DNA from: Candidatus Saccharibacteria bacterium
GTDB taxonomy: Bacteria > Patescibacteriota > Saccharimonadia > Saccharimonadales > Saccharimonadaceae
Assembly: GCA_016789455.1 (NCBI GenBank)
Contig: JAEUQU010000002.1
Span: 1,054,001 to 1,118,000 of the forward strand
Direction: 5' to 3'
Length of the DNA: 64,000 nucleotides
Below are positions 42,408 through 49,264 of this stretch, piece after piece; position 1 is the stretch's first letter; the number at the start of each line of letters is the position of its first letter. Under the pieces are notes generated by a model. It worked only from the letters and a program-made list of their open reading frames with translations. It did not search any database and had not been told where the DNA came from. Position numbers and translations under genes: made by a program.

Positions 42408-43751
42408 CTACGCGGTAATTATCGCCTTCACCCGCTCCACCAGCTCCTGCAGCGTGGCTTCATCCTTCGCTTCGGCGTTGAGGCGCAGCAGCGGCTCAGT
42501 GTTGCTGGCGCGGACATTAAACCAGCTGTCGGCGTAGTTGACCGTCAGGCCGTCAAGGTCATCCTGCTCGCCGTCGTTGAACTGACCCTTTAGGCGGGCA
42601 ATCGTCCCCTCTTTGTCCGTTACTTCAAAGTTCGTCTCGTTGATAGAGACGTAGGTCTGGAACTCAGATACCAGCTCGCTCAACTTCTTGCCGCTTTCCG
42701 TCAGTACCTGCACGGCCACCAGGGCGGCAATCAGGCCGGAGTCGGCTGAAAAATTATCGCGGAAGTAGTAGTGCCCTGAGTGCTCGCCGGCAAAGACGGC
42801 GTCGTGCTTGCGCATTTCAGCCTTGATGTAGCTGTGGCCGACCTTGGTGCGGTGGCCCTGGCCGCCACCCTGCGCAATCGTCTCGCCGACGATGCGGCCG
42901 CAGATAGCGTTGTAGAGAATACTGGCGCCGGGGTTCTTGACCAGGAAATACTTGGCCAGGATAGCCGTCATGACCGTGCCGCTGATAGGCGCGCCGGTCT
43001 CGTCAATCAGGACAGCCCGGTCACCATCGCCATCGAAGGCGATACCGAAGTCCAGGCCATCCGCGCGGATCTTGGCCTGCAGGTCTACCAGCGTCCGCTC
43101 GTCCAGCGGGTTGGCCAGGTGGTTCGGGAAAGTGCCGTCCAGTTCCCAGTACATCGCCTCGACCGACAGGTGCTCCGGCAGGTGCTTCACCAGATGCGGC
43201 ATGACCGCACCGGCCATGCCGTTGCCGGCATCGACGGCGATCTTGTAGGCAGGCCAGTCGGCAACGTTCACGAAGCCCAGAGCGTGTTTGACCCAGTCTT
43301 CCATGACGTCCTTCTCAGTCAGGCTGGCCTTATCGAGCGACGGGGCGAAATCATTGGCGATGGCCAGGTCACGGATCTCTGCCAGGCCGGTCTCGATGCC
43401 GACCCCGCGGGCCTGCTCGCGGCAGAACTTAATACCGTTATACTCGCCCGGGTTGTGGCTGGCCGTAATCATGGCGCCGCCGGCCAGGTTAAAGTGACCG
43501 ACCGTGAAATAGAGCATGTCGCTGGCGACCTGGCCGATAGACCAGACTTCGCGGCCTTGCAGACGCAGGCCTTCGCTGACCGCTTCGGCCAGCTGGCGGG
43601 AATCCGGGCGCATGTCGTAGCCGACCGCCACGACACCTTCCGTCGGCAGCCAGTCGGCAAAGGCTTTGCCGATGCGCTCACAGCTGTCGGCGTTCAGCTC
43701 TGATCCCACCTTGCCGCGGACATCATAGGCTTTAAAGATTGCTTCATTCAT
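42408..43751 (-). CDS. Phosphomannomutase/phosphoglucomutase
   Basis: 447 aa. Alpha-D-phosphohexomutase: interconverts hexose-1- and hexose-6-phosphates for nucleotide-sugar and envelope glycan supply. Active-site phosphoserine loop ITASHNPGEYNGIKF, metal loop FDGDGDRAV, sugar-binding loop GEHSGHYYFRD, and phosphate-binding RASNTEPLLRLNAE. AAGGAGT lies upstream of the ATG. The substrate (mannose versus glucose) cannot be fixed from sequence. Confidence 0.95.
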   Translation of the reverse strand: MNEAIFKAYDVRGKVGSELNADSCERIGKAFADWLPTEGVVAVGYDMRPDSRQLAEAVSEGLRLQGREVWSIGQVASDMLYFTVGHFNLAGGAMITASHNPGEYNGIKFCREQARGVGIETGLAEIRDLAIANDFAPSLDKASLTEKDVMEDWVKHALGFVNVADWPAYKIAVDAGNGMAGAVMPHLVKHLPEHLSVEAMYWELDGTFPNHLANPLDERTLVDLQAKIRADGLDFGIAFDGDGDRAVLIDETGAPISGTVMTAILAKYFLVKNPGASILYNAICGRIVGETIAQGGGQGHRTKVGHSYIKAEMRKHDAVFAGEHSGHYYFRDNFSADSGLIAALVAVQVLTESGKKLSELVSEFQTYVSINETNFEVTDKEGTIARLKGQFNDGEQDDLDGLTVNYADSWFNVRASNTEPLLRLNAEAKDEATLQELVERVKAIITA

Positions 43752-43877
43752 AACTGTACTACTCCTTATGGGTTAAGTAGGTAAACGTATAGGAGGCCTA
43801 TTCTGTTGCATTATACATGTCAAGACAAGCCCCCGGCTAGCATCGGCCGGGCCACATCCACCGTGCTATATTAAGAA

Positions 43878-44834
43878 ATGATGAATCCCCACTTCCTCCA
43901 GACCAGCGCCTGGAAACACTTTCAGGAGGCACTCGGCCGCACCACCTTCGAGGCCAGCGGTGATGGCTGGCATTATATGGCCGTGCTTGAGCCGGGCCGT
44001 TTCAGCCGGCTCTACTGCCCGTACGGCCCTACCGCCGACAGCGCCGCCAGCTTCAAGGCTGCCCTTGCCTCCCTCAAGGTGCTTGCCAAGAAACAAGGCG
44101 TCCATTTTATCCGCATCGAGCCGATGGCACCGCTCAGCCCGGCTGCATTGCGGCGTTTTGGCGCCGTCCGTGCCCGGCACTCCATCCAGCCGCAGCACAC
44201 CTGGTGCGTCGACCTGACCATCAACGAAGAAGACCTGCTGAAGAACATGAACGGCAACACCCGCCGTTTCTGGCAGCGCGGCAAAGAAAAGTACGACATC
44301 AGTTTCCGCAGCAGCGACGACCCGGCCGATATCGAGATATTCCTGGACTGCATCCGCGAAGTCGCCGATCGTACCGGCATGCGCCCGCATGACGATGATT
44401 ACTTCCGCCTGCAGGCGCGTACCCTGCTGCCCCTTGGCGCCGCCCGCCTGTTCATCACCAGCGTCGATGGCCGGCCGGCCGCCGCCATCCTGGCCTACGA
44501 CACCCCCACCACCCGTTATTACGCACATGCCGCCGCCCACTATGAGTTCCATGTGCAGAACGTGGCAACCGTCGGTATCATCTTTGCCATGCTGGAAGCC
44601 AAGCGCGAGGGCAAGACCACCTTCGACCTGTACGGCGTCGCCCCGCCCGACGCTCCGGCCGACCATCCCTGGCAGGGTTTTTCGCGTTTCAAGCGGACCT
44701 TCGGAGGCGCCGGCGTCGATTATCTTGGCGCCTGGGAGATACCCGTCAAGCCGTACTGGCACCGGGCATACCGGCTGGCTGGCAAGGCAGTCGCCGCCAA
44801 GCAGGCGCTACGCAGAAAACTGCGCCGTTCGTAA
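43878..44834 (+). CDS. FemABX-type peptidyltransferase
   Basis: 318 aa. Double GNAT-fold enzyme that adds amino acids from aminoacyl-tRNA to the peptidoglycan stem peptide to build cross-bridges. Typical order: N-terminal DFLQTSAWKHFQEA-like start, LLKNMNGNTRRFWQRGKEKYDISF, and the C-terminal GNAT half with KTTFDLYGVAPPDAPADHPWQGFSRFKRTFGG. TATATT ends five bases before the first ATG, with a second ATG three bases on. Neighbour of a Mur ligase, supporting a cell-wall role. Confidence 0.9.
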   Translation: MMNPHFLQTSAWKHFQEALGRTTFEASGDGWHYMAVLEPGRFSRLYCPYGPTADSAASFKAALASLKVLAKKQGVHFIRIEPMAPLSPAALRRFGAVRARHSIQPQHTWCVDLTINEEDLLKNMNGNTRRFWQRGKEKYDISFRSSDDPADIEIFLDCIREVADRTGMRPHDDDYFRLQARTLLPLGAARLFITSVDGRPAAAILAYDTPTTRYYAHAAAHYEFHVQNVATVGIIFAMLEAKREGKTTFDLYGVAPPDAPADHPWQGFSRFKRTFGGAGVDYLGAWEIPVKPYWHRAYRLAGKAVAAKQALRRKLRRS

Positions 44835-44846
44835 CCGGCGCGCATT

Positions 44847-44862
44847 TGTTTCACATGAAAAC
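44847..44862. promoter_or_regulatory. parS-like site next to the FemAB/Mur terminator
   Basis: TGTTTCACATGAAAAC: 13 of 16 positions match the parS consensus. It abuts the terminator at 44861. Confidence 0.5.
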
Positions 44863-44886
44863 CGGGCTTCTTTTGCCCGGTTTTTC
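44861..44886. terminator. Bidirectional terminator (FemAB / Mur ligase)
   Basis: ACCGGGC / GCCCGGT stem followed by TTTTCG between convergent genes. Confidence 0.85.
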
Positions 44887-44889
44887 GTC

Positions 44890-46173
44890 TTACTTTTCGA
44901 GTAGCTCCCGTACGACATCCGCATCGTTCCACGGCACCTTCTCGCCGTTGATGATACGGAACTGTTCGTGCCCCATGCCGGTAATAACCACCATGTCGCC
45001 ACGGCGGGCAGTAGCCAGGGCGGCAGCGATAGCTTCGCGCCGGTCTGGAATTTCCTGCGTGCGCTCCTCTGCCCCGGCCTTGCTGATGCCCTCCATGACC
45101 ATAGTGCGGATAGTGGCGGCATCTTCCGTGTAGTTTTCTTCGTCCGTCAGGTACAACCTGTCGGCGTATTCGGCGGCGATGCCACCCATGATGGCGCGCT
45201 TCGTCTTGTCTCGGTCGCCAGTGGCGCCGAAGACCAGATGGATCTTTTTCTTATTCAGCTGGCGGAGAGAACCGAGGAGCTGGGTGAAAGCATCCGGGGT
45301 GTGCGCATAATCGATGATGACCTCGAACGGCTGGCCGGCCTCCACCTTCTGCTGGCGGCCCGGTACGCCTTCGATGGCCTCAATGCCCGCTTCGATGTCT
45401 TTGGTTTTCACGTGAAGGACATAGGCGGCGCTGGCGGCAGCAAGGGCATTATAGACATTAAACTTGCCCGGCATATGCAACACCAGATCCAATTTGTTCG
45501 TGTGGTCAATCTCGACACTGGCGCGACTCCCCTGCCGGTGCATGCGGGCACCGACCAGGCGGGCGTCGGCATCGGGGTGCGTGCCATAGGTGATCGTCTG
45601 TTCGCCCGGCGGGAACTGGTCGTAATAATCAAACCATTCATCGTCGTGGTTCAGGACAATGAAGCGGGGCTTGCGCTTAAAGAGCTTGGCTTTGGCGGCG
45701 GCGTACTTCTCCATTGAGCCGTGATAATCCAGGTGATCCTGCGTCAGGTTCGTCATGATGGCCACCTCACAGGGGATGCCCCAGACGCGGTATTGCATCA
45801 GGGCGTGGCTGGTAACTTCCAGAATCAGTACGTCGATGCCGTGCTTCTTCATCTCGGCCAGTTTCTGCTGCAACAGCATCGGGTGGATGGCTGTGGCGTT
45901 CTGGTCGTTGATAAACTGCTTGCCGTTGATTTCAAAGAAGGCGGTGCTGATGACGCCGACCTTCAGCCCGGCCGCGCGCAGAATGCTGGCCAGCATGGCG
46001 GCCGTGGTCGTCTTGCCGTTGGTGCCGGTGATCATGACCACCTTCATGCCCTTGGAGGGCTGACCATAGCGAACATTAGCCGCGACCGCCACTCCCAGAT
46101 GATACAGATTGCCCACCCGCTGCTTAGCGCTGCCCGGCAGGACTTTCTTGGCAACGCGTTTAGCTTTTTCCAT
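44890..46173 (-). CDS. MurE-like Mur ligase without the N-terminal UDP-binding domain
   Basis: 427 aa. Mur ligase central ATPase domain with MITGTNGKTTTAAMLASIL, EVTSHALMQYRV, NLTQDHLDYHGSMEKYAAAKAKLF, and the C-terminal domain IIDYAHTPDAFTQLL, FGATGDRDKTKRAIMGG. MurE proteins are usually ~490 aa; here the first ~80-90 residues are missing and a basic helix replaces them. The residue-3 selectivity segment reads TDEENYTED instead of DNPR, so the added amino acid is not obviously diaminopimelate. TAGAAT lies six bases upstream of the ATG, a leaderless-type start. Close to femAB. Confidence 0.9.
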   Translation of the reverse strand: MEKAKRVAKKVLPGSAKQRVGNLYHLGVAVAANVRYGQPSKGMKVVMITGTNGKTTTAAMLASILRAAGLKVGVISTAFFEINGKQFINDQNATAIHPMLLQQKLAEMKKHGIDVLILEVTSHALMQYRVWGIPCEVAIMTNLTQDHLDYHGSMEKYAAAKAKLFKRKPRFIVLNHDDEWFDYYDQFPPGEQTITYGTHPDADARLVGARMHRQGSRASVEIDHTNKLDLVLHMPGKFNVYNALAAASAAYVLHVKTKDIEAGIEAIEGVPGRQQKVEAGQPFEVIIDYAHTPDAFTQLLGSLRQLNKKKIHLVFGATGDRDKTKRAIMGGIAAEYADRLYLTDEENYTEDAATIRTMVMEGISKAGAEERTQEIPDRREAIAAALATARRGDMVVITGMGHEQFRIINGEKVPWNDADVVRELLEK

Positions 46174-46221
46174 ATAGCTATTCTACTACACGGCTGGCGG
46201 CGCCATAGCGCTGATGTTTAA

Positions 46222-46250
46222 TTGACTATTCATGTGACATATGATATAAA
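46222..46250 (+). promoter_or_regulatory. Promoter of the first DUF2690 gene
   Basis: TTGACT (46222-46227), 17 bp ending ATGA, TATAAA (46245-46250). Confidence 0.8.
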
Positions 46251-46287
46251 AATCCGGCTAGTCCCTCCGACAAGAAGGATGTGTGTG

Positions 46288-46875
46288 ATGAACATGCAGT
46301 ATACGGGCAGCCTGGCGCTCCGGACGGCCGGGGTGCTCGTTTCGGTACTGGGCATGGTGCTGGCACTGGCCGCCGGCGCCTCGGCCGCCGAACTCGGTAC
46401 TACGCATAATGGGATCGCCGGCGCCGCCTTCATGGTCCGCGCCAATGCTCCCGCCTGCCATGGTGCCGGGTGCGACGGGCTGAGCCCCGAGGCGACCGGC
46501 TGCGGCCGTGACGCCGTCACCCTGCGGGCCGGACACGCCAGGATATTCCGGGCAGGTGGCACCGGCCTGTCCATGGGTACCGTCGTCGGGGCCGTTGAGC
46601 TGCGCAGCTCGGCTGCGTGCGGGACGTACTGGGCCCGCTTCAGGATCAATGGCGTCGCACCCTGCAAGGGCGTCGACGTGCGCCTGATCGCCTACCCTAG
46701 CGGCGCCCAGCCCCGTCGAGAACAGGTATTGCGTCTGACCGGCCATCAGGTCGGGCATGGCACCGGTGGCTGGCGCTACACCGCCATGCTTCACAGTCCC
46801 GGCAGCGTGGTCAATGCGCATGCCGATGGCGTGGATGATGTGGTTGAGGGCGTTACTGAAGTGGTAGGTATCTAG
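46288..46875 (+). CDS. Secreted DUF2690 protein (first copy)
   Basis: 195 aa from the ATG at 46288, which has AGAAGG nine bases upstream. Signal peptide (LRTAGVLVSVLGMVLALAAGASA) then a DUF2690-type domain with conserved Cys pairs (ACHGAGCDG, TGCGRDA, AACGTYWARFRI) and VVGAVELRSS. The family is known mainly from Actinobacteria; function unknown. Paralogue of the next gene, with the same promoter layout. Confidence 0.75.
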   Translation: MNMQYTGSLALRTAGVLVSVLGMVLALAAGASAAELGTTHNGIAGAAFMVRANAPACHGAGCDGLSPEATGCGRDAVTLRAGHARIFRAGGTGLSMGTVVGAVELRSSAACGTYWARFRINGVAPCKGVDVRLIAYPSGAQPRREQVLRLTGHQVGHGTGGWRYTAMLHSPGSVVNAHADGVDDVVEGVTEVVGI

Positions 46876-46888
46876 ACGACAGGGGGTA

Positions 46889-46917
46889 TTGACTTTTCGA
46901 TAACAAAATGATATAAA
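46889..46917 (+). promoter_or_regulatory. Promoter of the second DUF2690 gene
   Basis: TTGACT (46889-46894), 17 bp ending ATGA, TATAAA (46912-46917): the same hexamers and spacing as the first copy. Confidence 0.8.
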
Positions 46918-46956
46918 CGTTTAGTCAACCCCACCCCTCAATGTGATGAGGATGAT

Positions 46957-47562
46957 ATGATCGCCACGATCACCGCCCTGGTGCGCGCCTGCCGCGGACC
47001 GCTGCTCACCCTGGTCCTCGCGCTGGGTATGAGCCTGCTGGGAGGCATGCCAGCCTCCGCCAGCACCGACGGCAACGTGCCGCAGACCGAGAAGGCCAGC
47101 TTCCCGCTGGCCCAGAACCACCAGGTGGTGGCCAGCTCGGTCTCGGTCAACGACGCCGGCTGCAGCGGTCACGACTGCACCGGGCTCGATCCCGAGAAGA
47201 CCGGCTGCGCCAGTGATGCCGTCACGCAGGCCTCCGGGCCGGTGCGGACGGTGAACCCCCAGCCCGGCGGGCCGGCCGTCGTCGTCGGCACCGTCGAGCT
47301 GCGCCACTCGCCCGGCTGCGACGCCTCCTGGGCCCGTCTCCGACTGGACGGCGGGGCGCCCAAGTGGGCCATCCACCTGCGCATTCACGCCTACTCGCCC
47401 AACAGCACGTGGGCGACCGAGAAGGAGCTGGTGATCGCCGCGGCGGACGTCGCCCGGGGCGGCAACTGGTACACCGTGATGCTGCACACGGACGGCGCGA
47501 CCGTCTACGGCCACGCCGACGGCCGGGCCAACCGGATCGGCGGCACCACCAGCAGCGGCTGA
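46957..47562 (+). CDS. Secreted DUF2690 protein (second copy)
   Basis: 201 aa, GAGGAT before the ATG. Signal peptide (LLTLVLALGMSLLGGMPASAS) then CSGHDCTGLDPEKTGC, VVGTVELRHSPGCDASWARLRL, matching the first copy's Cys pattern. Very GC-rich, more so than its paralogue. Probably exported and disulfide-stabilised. Actinobacterial-like composition suggests exchange with a host, which is inference. Confidence 0.75.
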   Translation: MIATITALVRACRGPLLTLVLALGMSLLGGMPASASTDGNVPQTEKASFPLAQNHQVVASSVSVNDAGCSGHDCTGLDPEKTGCASDAVTQASGPVRTVNPQPGGPAVVVGTVELRHSPGCDASWARLRLDGGAPKWAIHLRIHAYSPNSTWATEKELVIAAADVARGGNWYTVMLHTDGATVYGHADGRANRIGGTTSSG

Positions 47563-47666
47563 GCCGCGGGCCGTGCGCCCGCCATGCCGCCCGGGACGCG
47601 CGCCACCGCACCGAGCGGGCCCCGCGCCCGCAGCACCAAGCGGATCTCCGTATCCACAGCACTACA

Positions 47667-47695
47667 CCCCGGCGACGGCCAGTCGCCGGGGTTTT
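47667..47695 (+). terminator. Terminator of the DUF2690 gene
   Basis: Perfect 10-bp stem CCCCGGCGAC / GTCGCCGGGG with a TTTT tail. Confidence 0.9.
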
Positions 47696-47805
47696 CCTAT
47701 GTACCATGCTTTTCAGGGGTGATACAATCAGCTGAAAGAGTTGAGGTGGCAGTGCAGACCGCGCTTTATCGCGCCGATGTCCGCGCGTCCCAGGAGATTA
47801 TTCAC

Positions 47806-48873
47806 GTGAAAATACTAGGAATCGAAACCAGCTGCGACGAAACATCCGCCGCCATCGTCGAGGATGGCCGCCGGCTGCTGTGCAATGTCGTCAATACGCA
47901 GATTGATATTCATAAGGTGTATGGCGGCGTTGTGCCAGAGATTGCTGCCCGCTCGCATTTGGAAGTGATGATCCCGGTGGTCGAAGAGGCCTTTTCACGT
48001 GCAAACTGCAGCTGGGACGACATCGATGCCATCGCCATCACCTATGCGCCCGGCCTGATCGGCAGCCTGTTGGTAGGCACCCTGACCGCGCGCCTGCTGG
48101 CCATCACCAAGCAAAAGCCGCTCTTCCCCATCCATCATGTGGAGGCGCATGTCTATGCCAATTACCTGGTGGAGACCAGTGGCGAATCAGTGGCGGATTA
48201 CAAGCTGCCCGCAGAACAGCCCCGCTTCCCCATGCTGGCGCTCATCGTCAGCGGCGGCCACTCCCAGCTGGCCCTCTTCCGCGACCACGGCGACTACACC
48301 CTGCTGGGTCAGACCCAGGACGACGCCGTCGGCGAAGCCTTTGACAAAGTTGCCAAGATCATCGGGCTCCCCTACCCCGGCGGCCCTTCCATTGCCAAAG
48401 CGGCAACGCTTGGCGACCCGTACGCTTTCAAGCTTCCCAAGGCCAAGCTGCAAGGCGCATACGATTTTAGCTTCTCAGGCCTCAAGACAGCCGTTCTCAG
48501 GGCGATTCAGGCGCATGTGGGCGTCGGGTACGATTTTCCCTCCTTCCAGCTCGCAGAGCGCTTAGATGAGGCCACACGCCACAATATGGCCGCCAGCTTC
48601 CAACGGATTGCCGTGGAGACGCTGGTTGATAAGGCGTTCAAAGCTTACCAGGACTACTCGCCCGCCTCAGTGGTGATTGCCGGTGGCGTAGCCGCCAACC
48701 AGGAGTTGCGGCGGCAGTTGGCCGAACGCCTACCCATCCCTATCGAGTATCCCGATATCCGGCTCTGCACCGATAATGCCGCCATGATTGCTACGCTGGG
48801 ATATTACCGGGCGCAGCGGCAACAGCCGGTAGATCCGTTGGTGCTGGAGGTGGCGCCAAGCCTCTCAATGTAG
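47806..48873 (+). CDS. tsaD: tRNA N6-threonylcarbamoyladenosine transferase TsaD
   Basis: 355 aa from the GTG at 47806 (AGGAG nine bases upstream). Final enzyme of t6A37 synthesis in tRNA. ASKHA-fold motifs: LGIETSCDETSAAIVEDG, metal-binding HHVEAH, LIVSGGHSQLALF, DDAVGEAFDKVAKIIGLPYPGGP, and VIAGGVAANQELR. The start codon lies inside a parS-like motif (ATTCACGTGAAA). The long upstream frame is not coding. TsaB/E partners are not in the window. Confidence 0.96.
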   Translation: MKILGIETSCDETSAAIVEDGRRLLCNVVNTQIDIHKVYGGVVPEIAARSHLEVMIPVVEEAFSRANCSWDDIDAIAITYAPGLIGSLLVGTLTARLLAITKQKPLFPIHHVEAHVYANYLVETSGESVADYKLPAEQPRFPMLALIVSGGHSQLALFRDHGDYTLLGQTQDDAVGEAFDKVAKIIGLPYPGGPSIAKAATLGDPYAFKLPKAKLQGAYDFSFSGLKTAVLRAIQAHVGVGYDFPSFQLAERLDEATRHNMAASFQRIAVETLVDKAFKAYQDYSPASVVIAGGVAANQELRRQLAERLPIPIEYPDIRLCTDNAAMIATLGYYRAQRQQPVDPLVLEVAPSLSM

Positions 48874-49264
48874 TTCGCTGATGGCGCGGTCCCACCCGCG
48901 TGCTTCATGTGAAAACAGATTGTTCTTGTGTCCGGTCTTCATGTGAAACATGCAAGTTTTCACACTTTATCTTCATGTGAAAAGTGCCCTGCCCTGTATT
49001 GTTTTCACAGCTTTGCATCGCGCCGTTTTCGCGGCGAGTCCGGCAGGAGCGCTTTACCCTAGCCCTCCCCTGTCGCCTACGGTATACTGGATGTATCGCA
49101 ACGCCGGCATTAGCCGGCTGTGTGGAGCGAGGTGTCTGACGGTTACCCATCTCTCTGGTGTCCGGCGTGCGTCCGGCCTCTGTTCTGCCGTCAGTCCCCT
49201 GTCATACTTTTCACGTGAAAAGTCGCCGCTCCCCTAAGCAAACCTAAGCCAGGGAAGACCAGTC
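48874..49264 (+). promoter_or_regulatory. tsaD-valS intergenic region with four parS-like sites and a structured leader
   Basis: No gene is seen. Three CTTCATGTGAAA copies lie at 48903, 48937 and 48971, spaced by 34 bp, and an 18-bp perfect palindrome is at 49206. TATACT (49083-49088) may start a valS leader of about 170 nt, which holds hairpins GCCGGC-ATTA-GCCGGC (49103-49118) and CTGACGG / CCGTCAG. I find no T-box signature. Confidence 0.55.
49206..49223. promoter_or_regulatory. 18-bp perfect parS-like palindrome upstream of valS
   Basis: ACTTTTCACGTGAAAAGT is fully self-complementary. Its core is identical to the inner 12 bp of parS. It lies 42 bp before the valS ATG. Confidence 0.65.

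Noticed and set aside
48874-49264. T-box riboswitch upstream of valS
   Set aside because: Hairpins exist, but I find neither the T-box sequence nor a specifier loop with a Val codon followed by an antiterminator.
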